A program made the position numbers and the translations under genes. Shown piece by piece: positions 7,950-16,069 of a DNA stretch of 64,000 bases. Below the pieces are notes generated by a model. That model worked only from the letters and a program-made list of their open reading frames with translations. It was not told the origin of the DNA and ran no database searches. Numbering within the stretch: position 1 is the first letter of the stretch; each line of letters starts with the position of its first letter. Origin of the DNA: CAUJIW01 sp963205175 (GTDB lineage: Bacteria > Pseudomonadota > Alphaproteobacteria > Sphingomonadales > Sphingomonadaceae); assembly GCA_041060555.1 (NCBI GenBank), contig JBEUDS010000004.1. One strand, written 5' to 3'.

Positions 7950-8651
7950 ATGGGACGCGACATCACCATTTCCGCTCTAGACGGCTCCGGCCCGTTCTCG
8001 GCCTATCTCGCCGAACCGGCCTCGGGCACCGGCCCCGGCATCGTCGTCATCCAGGAGATTTTCGGCGTCAACGCCGACGTGCGCTCCAAGTGCGATGCCT
8101 GGGCGGCCAAGGGCTATGTCGCCCTCGCGCCGGACCTGTTCTGGCGCCAGGAGCCGGGCGTCCAGCTCACCGACCAGACCGAGGCGGAATGGGCCAAGGC
8201 GTTCGAGCTGTACAAGGGATTCGACGTCGACAAGGGCGTCGAGGATCTCACCGCCACCATCGCCGCGCTGCGCCATCAGCCGAACTGCACCGGCAAGGTC
8301 GGCACCGTCGGCTACTGCCTGGGCGGCCTGCTCGCCTACCTGCTCGCCACCCGTTCCAACGCCGATGCCAACGTCGGCTACTATGGTGTCGGCATCGACG
8401 GCAAACTCAATGAGTCGCATGCCATCGCCAAGCCGCTGATGCTGCACATCGCCCAGGAAGACAAGTTCGTCGACAAGGATGCCCAGGCCGCGATCCACGC
8501 CGAGCTGGGCAAGAACCATCATGTGACGCTGCACGACTATGCCGGCCAGGAGCATGCTTTCTCGCGCGCCGGCGGCCAGCATTACGACAAGGCGTCGGCC
8601 GACCTCGCCAACCAGCGCACCGAGGCCTTCTTCGCCGGGCATCTGCGCTGA
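7950..8651 (+). CDS. Dienelactone hydrolase family protein
   Basis: This is an alpha/beta hydrolase of the dienelactone hydrolase family, typically opening enol-lactones such as carboxymethylenebutenolide. Starting at ATG 7,950, which has a strong AGGAGGAGG site just upstream, the protein has 233 residues. The triad falls at Cys123 (GYCLGG), Asp171 (EDKF) and His202 (EHAFSR), the numbering of the classical enzyme. The Cys nucleophile favours a true DLH rather than a serine esterase. The stop codon shares one base with the next start, so the two are probably co-translated. No other catechol-pathway genes are nearby, so the substrate is uncertain. Confidence 0.9.
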   Translation: MGRDITISALDGSGPFSAYLAEPASGTGPGIVVIQEIFGVNADVRSKCDAWAAKGYVALAPDLFWRQEPGVQLTDQTEAEWAKAFELYKGFDVDKGVEDLTATIAALRHQPNCTGKVGTVGYCLGGLLAYLLATRSNADANVGYYGVGIDGKLNESHAIAKPLMLHIAQEDKFVDKDAQAAIHAELGKNHHVTLHDYAGQEHAFSRAGGQHYDKASADLANQRTEAFFAGHLR

Positions 8652-9619
8652 TGATGCGCTGGCGGCGGTTGATCGCCGGCCGCGTCATGCGGCGATCGTC
8701 GCTATGCCATGTCGCGCTGGCGAGCCTCGTGCTCGCCAGCTGCGGCGTCGACCGGCAGCAGGCCACCGCACCGGCGGCCGAGACCGGCGCGGCGGCGCCG
8801 GTCAGCCTGGAGGCCGCCTTCACCTGCCTGCGCGAGCGGCGACTGGCGGTGGTCTCCGCCCATCGTGGACAGCCGGACCCCGACGCGGCCGAGAACGCCC
8901 TGTCGAGCTTCCGGGAGTCGCTGGCCGCCGGCGTGCCTATTCTCGAAATCGATATCGCCACCACCCGTGATGGCGCGCTGGTGCTGATGCACGACGACAC
9001 GCTGGACCGCACCACCACTGGCAGCGGACTGGTCAGTGAAAAATCCTATAACGAATTGAAATCACTGAATATTCGCCGCGACGATGGCCGCCTGACCGAT
9101 GAGCGCGTCCCGACGCTGGCCGCGGCGCTGGCGTGGGGCCGCACTGCTGGCGCCTATTTCCAGCTCGACGTCAAGAAGTCGACCCGCTTTGCTGATGTCG
9201 TCGCCGCGGTCCACAAGGCCCGGATGCGCGACCGGGTGATCGTCATCACCTACAACCAGGCCGACGCCATCACCGTGCATCGGCTTGATCCGGCGTTGCT
9301 GGTCTCGGTCGCCATCGACTCACCTGCCGATGTCAATGCGCTCGCCGCCCAGGGCTTCAACCCCGACCGGCTGCTGGCCTGGACCGGCAACCGCGATGAA
9401 CGGCCGAGCCTGTGGCAAGCGCTGAACGGCCGGGGTGTCGAACCGCTGTTCGGCACGCTCGGCCGCGCCGGCGAGCGGCTCGATGACCGCTACGTCGCCG
9501 ACGGCGACCTTTCGGAATACCGCACCCTGGCACGCGCCGGGGTGACGATGATCGCCAGCGACCGGGCGGCCGCCGCCGCCATGGCGCTCGGCAATGACCA
9601 CCAGCGTTGCATGAGGTAA
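8651..9619 (+). CDS. Glycerophosphodiester phosphodiesterase family lipoprotein
   Basis: This 322-residue protein has a lipoprotein signal: a basic start, a hydrophobic stretch and a lipobox LASC with Cys31, so it is likely membrane-anchored in the envelope. The GDPD barrel starts with AHRG, followed by the EIDIATTRDGALVLMHDDTL segment that carries the metal- and substrate-binding Glu/Asp/His residues. Family members hydrolyse glycerophosphodiesters to sn-glycerol-3-phosphate and an alcohol. It overlaps the dienelactone hydrolase by one base and the quinone reductase follows within 5 bases, which suggests a three-gene transcript. Confidence 0.88.
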   Translation: MMRWRRLIAGRVMRRSSLCHVALASLVLASCGVDRQQATAPAAETGAAAPVSLEAAFTCLRERRLAVVSAHRGQPDPDAAENALSSFRESLAAGVPILEIDIATTRDGALVLMHDDTLDRTTTGSGLVSEKSYNELKSLNIRRDDGRLTDERVPTLAAALAWGRTAGAYFQLDVKKSTRFADVVAAVHKARMRDRVIVITYNQADAITVHRLDPALLVSVAIDSPADVNALAAQGFNPDRLLAWTGNRDERPSLWQALNGRGVEPLFGTLGRAGERLDDRYVADGDLSEYRTLARAGVTMIASDRAAAAAMALGNDHQRCMR

Positions 9620-9624
9620 TCACC

Positions 9625-10596
9625 ATGAAAGCCATCCAGATCAGCACCCATGGCGGCCCCGAGGTTCTGGAATGGGTCGAGCTGCCGGTGCCACAGCCCG
9701 ATCCCGGCCAGCTGCTGCTGCGCCAGACAGCAATCGGCCTCAACTACATCGACACCTATCACCGCACCGGCCTTTACCCGGTACCGATGCCGTTCATCCC
9801 CGGCATGGAGGCCGTCGGCGTGGTCGAAGCACTGGGCGAGGGTGTCACTGGCTTCGCGGTGGGTGATCGCGTCGCCTACGCCTGGCCGCCGATCGGCGCC
9901 TATGCCGAGTATCGCGTCTTTCCCGCCGCCATGGCGGTGAAGGTGCCCGAGGGTATCGCCGACGACATCGCCGCCGGCATCATGCTCAAGGGCTGCACGG
10001 TGGAGTATCTGGTACGCCGCACCTTCGCGGTACAGCCGGGCCAGACCGTGCTGTGGCACGCGGCGGCCGGCGGCGTCGGCCTGCTGGCGGTGCAGTGGCT
10101 CAAAGCCATTGGCGCCACCGTCATCGGCACGGTCGGCTCCCAGGCCAAGGCCGAACTGGCGCGCGCGGCCGGCTGCGACCACATCATCCTCTACCGCGAA
10201 CAGGACGTAGCCGCCCGGGTGCGCGAGATCACCGCCGGCAAGGGCGTGCCGGTGGTCTATGATTCGGTGGGCAAGGACACGTTCGTCGCCTCGCTCGACA
10301 GCCTGAGCCCGCGCGGTCTGCTGGTGAGCTTCGGCAACGCCTCCGGCCCGGTGACCGGGGTCGATCTCGGCATTCTCGCCACCAAGGGCTCGGTCTATGT
10401 CACCCGGCCGACCATCGTGCATTATTACGCGACGCCGGAAGACCGGGCGGCCGGCGCCGGGGCGCTGTTCGACATGGTGCGGTCCGGCAGGATCACACCC
10501 CGGGTGGACCAGCGCTATGCGCTGAAAGACGCCGCCCACGCGCACCATGACCTGGAAGCGCGGGCCACCACCGGCTCGACGGTGCTGATCCCGTAA
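9625..10596 (+). CDS. NADPH:quinone oxidoreductase (zinc-free MDR family)
   Basis: This is a 323-residue medium-chain dehydrogenase/reductase that lacks the structural and catalytic zinc cysteines, as in QorA-type quinone reductases, which reduce quinones with NADPH. The N-terminus (MKAIQISTHGGPEVLEW) is the family opening, and the nucleotide-binding motif is AAAGGVGLLAVQWLKAIGA. I chose ATG 9,625 because GAGGTAA lies just upstream and the six extra in-frame residues look unrelated. It converges on the TerC-like gene, with a hairpin between them. Confidence 0.9.
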   Translation: MKAIQISTHGGPEVLEWVELPVPQPDPGQLLLRQTAIGLNYIDTYHRTGLYPVPMPFIPGMEAVGVVEALGEGVTGFAVGDRVAYAWPPIGAYAEYRVFPAAMAVKVPEGIADDIAAGIMLKGCTVEYLVRRTFAVQPGQTVLWHAAAGGVGLLAVQWLKAIGATVIGTVGSQAKAELARAAGCDHIILYREQDVAARVREITAGKGVPVVYDSVGKDTFVASLDSLSPRGLLVSFGNASGPVTGVDLGILATKGSVYVTRPTIVHYYATPEDRAAGAGALFDMVRSGRITPRVDQRYALKDAAHAHHDLEARATTGSTVLIP

Positions 10597-10609
10597 CCAG
10601 CCTGACTCG

Positions 10610-10633
10610 GGCCCGCGGCAGTGCCCGCGGGCC
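10610..10633. terminator. GC-rich hairpin between convergent genes
   Basis: A perfect 9-bp stem (GGCCCGCGG / CCGCGGGCC) with a 6-base loop lies between two converging genes, 13 bases after the quinone reductase stop and 11 before the TerC-like stop. There is no U-tract on either strand, so it may be only a 3'-end stabiliser or a Rho-assisted end. Confidence 0.35.
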
Positions 10634-10644
10634 GCGGGGCGCGC

Positions 10645-11289
10645 TCAAACCGGCACGTAGGGCGCCACCTGGTGCCAGCCGTCCCAGATCATCTTGCAGG
10701 CAACATAGAGGATGACGGCAAGACCGATGTAGGCGATCCAGCGATAGCGGTCGATGACACGGGCGATGTAGCTGGCGGCAATGCCCATCAGCGCCACCGA
10801 CAGCACCAGACCGAACACCATGATTGTCGGGTGATCGTGCGCCGCGCCGGCCACGGCGAGCACGTTGTCGAGGCTCATTGACACGTCGGCGACGGCCACC
10901 GCCCAGGCGGCCTGCGCGAAGCTCTTGGTGGCCGGCGGGCCTTCAATCTCCGGCGTGTCGGGATCATCGACCACCGCCGGTTCCGGCTTGGCGGGATGCA
11001 GCTCGCGCCACATCTTCCAGGCCACCCACAGCAGCAGGATGCCACCAGCCAGCAGCAGGCCAATGATCTGCAGCAACTGGCTGGCCACCAGCGCGAAGAT
11101 GACGCGCAGCACCAGCGCCGCGATGATGCCGATCAGGATGACCTTCTTCTGGTCGTCGCGGGGTAGCCCCGCCGCCAGCGCGCCAACCACGATGGCATTG
11201 TCGCCGGCCAGCGTGATGTCGATCAGCACCACCTGCATGAAGGCGGCGAACGCCACCGGATCAAGCAGCGACTGGAAGAACGCCTCCAA
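10645..11289 (-). CDS. TerC/YjbE-type integral membrane protein, putative metal transporter
   Basis: This 214-residue membrane protein has about seven hydrophobic segments. The TerC signature is visible twice: DITLAGDNAIVVGALAAGL near the N-terminus and SMSLDNVLAVAGAA in the second half, each with an acidic residue and Asn inside the membrane. Related YjbE/TerC proteins are linked to manganese or tellurite handling and export. A soluble loop with several Glu/Asp (around residues 90-110) splits the two halves. It lies 15 bases downstream of rho on the same strand and may be read through from it. Confidence 0.82.
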   Translation of the reverse strand: MEAFFQSLLDPVAFAAFMQVVLIDITLAGDNAIVVGALAAGLPRDDQKKVILIGIIAALVLRVIFALVASQLLQIIGLLLAGGILLLWVAWKMWRELHPAKPEPAVVDDPDTPEIEGPPATKSFAQAAWAVAVADVSMSLDNVLAVAGAAHDHPTIMVFGLVLSVALMGIAASYIARVIDRYRWIAYIGLAVILYVACKMIWDGWHQVAPYVPV

Positions 11290-11304
11290 CGCCGTCGCTC
11301 CCGC

Positions 11305-12561
11305 TTACTGGTTCATCGAGGCGAAGAAATCCTCGTTGGTCTTTGAGTCCTTCATCTTGTCGAGCAGGAACTCCATGGCGTCGACGGTGCCCATCTGCAT
11401 CAGGATACGTCGCAGCACCCACATCTTGGACAGCGTGCCCCTGTCGACCAGCAGCTCTTCCTTGCGGGTACCGGACTTGCCGACATCGATGGCCGGGAAG
11501 ATGCGCTTGTCGGCGACCTTGCGATCGAGCACGATTTCCGAGTTACCGGTGCCCTTGAATTCCTCGAAGATCACTTCGTCCATGCGCGAGCCGGTATCGA
11601 TCAGCGCCGTGGCGATGATGGACAGCGAACCGCCTTCCTCGATGTTGCGGGCGGCACCGAAGAAGCGCTTGGGCCGTTGCAGCGCGTTGGCGTCGACACC
11701 GCCGGTCAGCACCTTGCCGGAGCTCGGCACCACGGTGTTGTAGGCGCGACCCAGGCGAGTGATGGAATCCAGCAGGATCACCACGTCCTTCTTGTGCTCG
11801 ACCAGCCGCTTGGCCTTCTCGATCACCATCTCCGCCACCTGGACGTGGCGGGCGGCCGGCTCGTCGAAGGTCGAGGAGATGACCTCGCCCTTCACCGAAC
11901 GCTGCATGTCGGTGACTTCCTCCGGCCGCTCGTCGATCAGCAGCACGATCAGGAACACTTCCGGATGGTTGGCGGTGATGGCGCGGGCGATGTTCTGCAG
12001 CAGCACCGTCTTGCCGACCCGCGGCGGCGCCACGATCAGCGCGCGCTGGCCCTTGCCCTGCGGCGACACGATGTCGATGACCCGGCTCGACCGGTCCTTG
12101 ATGGTCGGATCATAGATGTCGAGGTTGAGCTTCTCGTCGGGGTACAGCGGCGTCAGGTTGTCGAAATTGACCCGGTGACGCACCACGTCGGGATCGTCGA
12201 AGTTGATGGTCGAGACCTTGGTCAGCGCGAAATAGCGTTCGCCATCCTTGGGCGCGCGAATCTCGCCTTCCACCGTGTCGCCAGTACGCAGGCCGAAGCG
12301 GCGGACCTGGTTGGGCGAGACGTAGATGTCATCGGGGCCGGCGAGATAGTTGGCCTCCGGCGAGCGCAGGAAGCCGAAGCCGTCCTGCAACACCTCGATG
12401 ACGCCGCCGCCCATGATCTGGGTGTCGCTCTCGGCCATGGCTTTCAGGATCGAGAACATCAGATCCTGCTTGCGCAGGGTGGAGGCGTTTTCCACGCCGA
12501 GATCTTCGGCCATGGCGACCAGATCGGCCGGCGTTTTCCGCTTGAGGTCTTGCAAGTGCAT
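11305..12561 (-). CDS. rho: Transcription termination factor Rho
   Basis: Rho is the hexameric RNA-dependent ATPase that ends transcription at C-rich unstructured RNA. Its 418 residues are typical. The N-terminal RNA-binding domain is MHLQDLKRKTPADLVAMAEDL onward, and the cold-shock-like primary site includes GFGFLRSP. Walker A is APPRVGKT, Walker B is VILLDSITRL, and the Q- and R-loop segments lie in the C-terminal half. rho, hemJ and hemE run in the same direction away from the origin, as in other members of the class. The 216-base gap upstream (12,562-12,777) may hold the rho leader. I see no defined regulatory element in it. Confidence 0.98.
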   Translation of the reverse strand: MHLQDLKRKTPADLVAMAEDLGVENASTLRKQDLMFSILKAMAESDTQIMGGGVIEVLQDGFGFLRSPEANYLAGPDDIYVSPNQVRRFGLRTGDTVEGEIRAPKDGERYFALTKVSTINFDDPDVVRHRVNFDNLTPLYPDEKLNLDIYDPTIKDRSSRVIDIVSPQGKGQRALIVAPPRVGKTVLLQNIARAITANHPEVFLIVLLIDERPEEVTDMQRSVKGEVISSTFDEPAARHVQVAEMVIEKAKRLVEHKKDVVILLDSITRLGRAYNTVVPSSGKVLTGGVDANALQRPKRFFGAARNIEEGGSLSIIATALIDTGSRMDEVIFEEFKGTGNSEIVLDRKVADKRIFPAIDVGKSGTRKEELLVDRGTLSKMWVLRRILMQMGTVDAMEFLLDKMKDSKTNEDFFASMNQ

Positions 12562-12777
12562 CGTGGTGCCTGTGGTGCTGATCGGCCGCGTGTCATGACG
12601 AACAGGGTGCGCGGACGGACGGGCTAAGGGGGGAATCGCGCTTGGGACAGCGAGCGCGTCAAGGCCTGCACCTAAGAGCGGCGTCGGGCGAAGTCAAGGG
12701 GTGCCGGGGTCGGGCCGGTCTAAAAATGTGGCGCGATTCGTACCTGTGGCCGTCTCGCAACGGGCCAGCCGCCACAG

Positions 12778-13233
12778 TCAGAATGGCCTGACGATGACCA
12801 GGATCACCACCGGAATAGTGGCGAGTGTGGGAATTTCGTTCATCAGGCGGAAAAACCGCGTCGAATGTACGTTGCGCCCGTCGGCGAAGGCGCGGCGCCA
12901 GCGCGACAGGAAACCGTGCAGCGCGGCCAGACCCGTCACCAGCGCCAGCTTCAGCCACAGCCAGCCGCCGACGTCCCAGCCCAGATGGGTCGCCAGCATC
13001 AGCCCGAACAGCCACACCAGCACCATCGCGGGGTTGATGATAATGCGCATCAGCCGGCGTTCGCGCGCCCGCCAGGCGAGATCGGACGGCGAGCCGAGGC
13101 CGTGGGCGGCGATTTCCTCGGCATGGTAGGCGAAGAAGCGCGGCATCATGAACATGCCGGCCATCCAGAAGATGACGACAATGACATGCAGCGCCTTCAC
13201 CCACAGATAGGCGTCCCCCAGAAAGCCGGTCAT
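12778..13233 (-). CDS. hemJ: Protoporphyrinogen IX oxidase HemJ
   Basis: HemJ converts protoporphyrinogen IX to protoporphyrin IX in haem synthesis and replaces HemG/HemY in most alphaproteobacteria. The 151-residue membrane protein has four hydrophobic segments and the family opening WVKALHVIVVIFWMAGMFMM, with the conserved His in the first helix, then PRFFAYHAE. It lies 22 bases downstream of hemE on the same strand, so two haem-pathway enzymes share a transcript next to the origin. Confidence 0.95.
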   Translation of the reverse strand: MTGFLGDAYLWVKALHVIVVIFWMAGMFMMPRFFAYHAEEIAAHGLGSPSDLAWRARERRLMRIIINPAMVLVWLFGLMLATHLGWDVGGWLWLKLALVTGLAALHGFLSRWRRAFADGRNVHSTRFFRLMNEIPTLATIPVVILVIVRPF

Positions 13234-13255
13234 CGCCCCGTCTCCCGCCCGCCGG

Positions 13256-14275
13256 TCAGGCCCGCAGCCGCGCCATCAGCCGCTCGACATGGGCGACCGG
13301 CACGTCCGGCAGGATGCCATGGCCGAGGTTGAACACATGTGGCCGGTCGGCCAGCGCCGCCCGGATGGCGTCCACCGCCGCGTCCAGCGCCGCCCCGCCG
13401 GCCTTGAGCGCCAGCGGATCGAGATTGCCCTGCACCGGCAAGCCCCTGGGCAGCGCCATGTTGGCCCACACCGGGTCGACCGTCTCGTCGAGCCCGACCG
13501 CGCTGACCCCGGTCTCGGCGGCATAGGCGATCAGCTTGGCGCCGGCCCCCTTTGGAAAGCCGATGATCGGCAAGCCGGGGTGGCGGGCACGCAACGCCTC
13601 GACGATGCGGGTGGTGGGCGCGATCACCCACTGGCGGAACTGCGCTGGCGACAGGGTGCCCGCCCAGCTGTCGAACAGTTGCACCACCTCGACGCCCGCT
13701 TGTACCTGCTGGCCGAGGTAGTCAACGGTGATGGCAACGATGCGATCAATCAGATCGGCGAAGCGGTCCGGCTCGGCATAGGCCATCAGCCGGGCCGAGG
13801 CCTGGTCGCGGCTGCCGCGGCCTTCCACCATGTAGGTGGCGATGGTCCACGGGCTGCCGGCAAAGCCGATGAACGCCGTCTCGGGCGGCAGGGCGGCCTT
13901 GATCCGCCGCACCGTCTCGTAGATCGGCGCCAGCCGTTCGGGTGCGGGCGTCAGGGCGTCGAGCGACGCGTCCTTGAGCGGTGGCGCCAGGCGCGGGCCT
14001 TCGCCTTCCTCGAACCACAGCTGCTGGCCCAGCGCGTGCGGCGTCACCAGGATGTCGGAGAACAGGATGGCGGCATCGAAGCCGAAGCGACGGATCGGCT
14101 GCAACGTCACTTCGGTGGCGCGGGCCGGGTCGTAGCACAGGTCGAGGAACGAGCCGGCATCGGCGCGCACCGCCCGATACTCCGGCAGATAGCGACCGGC
14201 CTGACGCATGAGCCAGACGGGCGTCGGGTCGACCCGCTCACCGGACAGCACACGCAGGAAGGGCTTCATGCTCAC
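13256..14275 (-). CDS. hemE: Uroporphyrinogen decarboxylase HemE
   Basis: HemE removes four carboxyl groups from uroporphyrinogen III to give coproporphyrinogen III. The 339-residue length is standard. The signature PVWLMRQAGRYLPEYRAVR is near the N-terminus and the second signature GFAGSPWTIATYMVEG is mid-protein, with catalytic Asp in the FSDILVTP segment. It is transcribed away from the presumed origin. In Caulobacter and Rickettsia relatives the gene on the left flank of the origin is also hemE. Confidence 0.97.
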   Translation of the reverse strand: MSMKPFLRVLSGERVDPTPVWLMRQAGRYLPEYRAVRADAGSFLDLCYDPARATEVTLQPIRRFGFDAAILFSDILVTPHALGQQLWFEEGEGPRLAPPLKDASLDALTPAPERLAPIYETVRRIKAALPPETAFIGFAGSPWTIATYMVEGRGSRDQASARLMAYAEPDRFADLIDRIVAITVDYLGQQVQAGVEVVQLFDSWAGTLSPAQFRQWVIAPTTRIVEALRARHPGLPIIGFPKGAGAKLIAYAAETGVSAVGLDETVDPVWANMALPRGLPVQGNLDPLALKAGGAALDAAVDAIRAALADRPHVFNLGHGILPDVPVAHVERLMARLRA

Positions 14276-14601
14276 CTCAAGGATTCCATTCTATTTATAT
14301 AGAAGAAGGAAGTAGTAGTTGTTGGCGTTCCAGCAGTGGGGTTTAGCCAACCATCCACAGTCTGGCTACCGGCTTTCGTGCGGCGAACCGGCGCAATCCG
14401 GCGGCTGTGCGCCACTTGTCCCCAGGACTCACAGGCAGCGGTAAAATCCGTCCCCATGGGGATAAATCGGGGAGGCGGTGGGCATGATCGCCGGAGCGGC
14501 ACCCTTGCCTCCATCGTGCGGCTTCTCTAAGCCTGATATCCCCAGCTCATCCACAGGGTTTGGCTGACCGCCCGACCGCATGACCCGTTGGCGTATCGAC
14601 C
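14276..14601. other. oriC: Presumed chromosomal replication origin (oriC)
   Basis: This 326-base non-coding gap separates hemE (leftward) from the PPDK regulator (rightward), the same pair that flanks the Caulobacter origin. The flanking housekeeping operons point outward on both sides. It holds five near-matches to the DnaA box TTATCCACA: TCATCCACA at 14,547 (8 of 9), TTATCCCCA on the minus strand at 14,457-14,465 (8 of 9), and weaker 7-of-9 copies at 14,351, 14,416 and 14,536. An AT-rich segment at 14,285-14,324, including a triplet-like AGAAGAAGGAAGTAGTAG run, could be the unwinding element. I saw no TTAA-N7-TTAA CtrA site. Function is inferred. Confidence 0.8.
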
Positions 14602-15468
14602 ATGGCGCGACTGCATCTCCATCTGGTCTCCGATTCCACCGGCGAAACGCTGGAATCCGTGGCCAAGGCCTGTCTTTCCCAGTTCGAGGGCGCGGAAGCG
14701 ATCAAGCACTTCTGGCCGATGATCCGCTCCGAGCGCCAGCTCGACCGGGCGATGGAGGAAGTGGCGCAGCGCCCCGGCCTGGTGCTGTTCACCCTGGTCA
14801 ACCCGCAGATGCGCGACCGGCTGCAAAGCCGCTGCCTGACGCTCGGGCTGCCGGCGATTTCGGTGCTTGATCCGGTGCTGCAGGCGCTCAGCCAGTTTCT
14901 TGGCCAGTCCGCGCGCGGCCTGCCTGGCCGCCAGCATGCCATGGATGCCGCCTATTTCCGCCGCATCGAGGCCGTGCATTTCACCATGGCCCATGACGAT
15001 GGCCAGCAGCCGGAGGACCTCAACGACGCGGATATCGTGGTGCTGGGCGTTTCCCGTACCTCCAAGACGCCGACCTCGATCTATCTTGCCAATCGCGGCT
15101 ACAAGACCGCCAACGTACCGATCGTGCCGACGACACCACTGCCCGACACGCTGTTCACCCTGACCCGGCCGCTGGTGGTGGGGCTGACCACCTCGCCGGA
15201 CCGGCTGGTGCATATCCGCCGGAACCGGCTGCGCAGCATGAACCAGTCGGAGGATACCGATTACGTGCGCGACGAGGAGGTCTCCGCCGAACTCACCTTC
15301 GCCCGCCGGCTCTATGCCCAGCACAACTGGCCGGTGATCGATGTCACCCGCCGCTCGATCGAGGAGACGGCGGCAGCGATCGTCAATCTGGTTACACAGC
15401 GTGAGGGCGCCGCCAGGGCGGCCACGAAGAACACTAATCCCGGTGGAGGTGGCGATGATGTCGAGTGA
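14602..15468 (+). CDS. Pyruvate, phosphate dikinase regulatory protein (PPSR/DUF299 kinase-phosphatase)
   Basis: This is a bifunctional serine/threonine kinase and pyrophosphorylase that inactivates and reactivates pyruvate phosphate dikinase or PEP synthase. The 288-residue protein opens with LHLHLVSDSTGETLESVAKA, typical of the family, and has the P-loop-like GVSRTSKTPTSIYLANRG that binds the phosphate donor. Its place as the first gene right of the origin, ahead of maf-aroE-coaE-dnaQ, matches the corresponding genes beside the Caulobacter origin. Its stop overlaps the maf start, so translation is likely coupled. Confidence 0.93.
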   Translation: MARLHLHLVSDSTGETLESVAKACLSQFEGAEAIKHFWPMIRSERQLDRAMEEVAQRPGLVLFTLVNPQMRDRLQSRCLTLGLPAISVLDPVLQALSQFLGQSARGLPGRQHAMDAAYFRRIEAVHFTMAHDDGQQPEDLNDADIVVLGVSRTSKTPTSIYLANRGYKTANVPIVPTTPLPDTLFTLTRPLVVGLTTSPDRLVHIRRNRLRSMNQSEDTDYVRDEEVSAELTFARRLYAQHNWPVIDVTRRSIEETAAAIVNLVTQREGAARAATKNTNPGGGGDDVE

Positions 15469-16069
15469 AGCGTCGCCACTGGTGCTGGCGTCCACCAGTG
15501 CCAGCCGGCAGGCGGTGCTGCGGGCCGCCGGCATCACCTTCGAGGCGGTGGCACCGCACGTCGACGAGGACGAGATCAAGACCAGCCTCAAGATGCAGGG
15601 CGCGCCGCCCCGGGTGATCGCCGACGCGCTGGCCGAGGCCAAGGCGGTCAAGGTGTCGCGGCGGATGCCCGGCGCGCTGGTGCTGGGCTGCGACCAGATT
15701 CTCGACCTCGGCCGTGGCCAGATGCTCGACAAGGCCGACACGCTGGTTCAGGCGCGCGCGCATCTGGAACTGATGTCGGGACGGGAACACCGGTTGCTGT
15801 CGGCCGCCGTCATCGCCCAGGACGGCCAGCCGGTGTGGCGGTTCATCGATTCCGCGACACTACTGATGCGTTCGCTGTCGCCGGCGTTCATCGACCAGTA
15901 CCTTGCCGCCGAGGGCGAGGCGCTCCTGGGCTCCGTCGGCTGCTATCGCATGGAAGGGCTGGGCATCCAGCTGTTCGCCCGCGTCTCCGGCAACCATTTC
16001 ACCATTCTCGGCCTGCCGCTGCTGGCGCTGCTCGATTATCTGCGCGCCCGCCAGGTACTGCCGTCATGA
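15458..16069 (+). CDS. Maf family nucleoside triphosphate pyrophosphatase
   Basis: This Maf/YhdE/YceF-type enzyme hydrolyses non-canonical or specific nucleoside triphosphates to monophosphates. The N-terminal substrate loop LASTSASRQAVLRAAG and the motif GCDQILDLG with the catalytic Asp are present. Paired ATGs at 15,455 and 15,458 follow GGAGGT. I prefer 15,458 for spacing, giving 203 residues. It overlaps the end of the upstream gene by 11 bases and the next start by ATGA. Confidence 0.9.
   Translation: MSSEASPLVLASTSASRQAVLRAAGITFEAVAPHVDEDEIKTSLKMQGAPPRVIADALAEAKAVKVSRRMPGALVLGCDQILDLGRGQMLDKADTLVQARAHLELMSGREHRLLSAAVIAQDGQPVWRFIDSATLLMRSLSPAFIDQYLAAEGEALLGSVGCYRMEGLGIQLFARVSGNHFTILGLPLLALLDYLRARQVLPS

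Noticed and set aside
14276..14601. CtrA binding sites in the origin
   Set aside because: No TTAA-N7-TTAA motif was found by eye in this interval.
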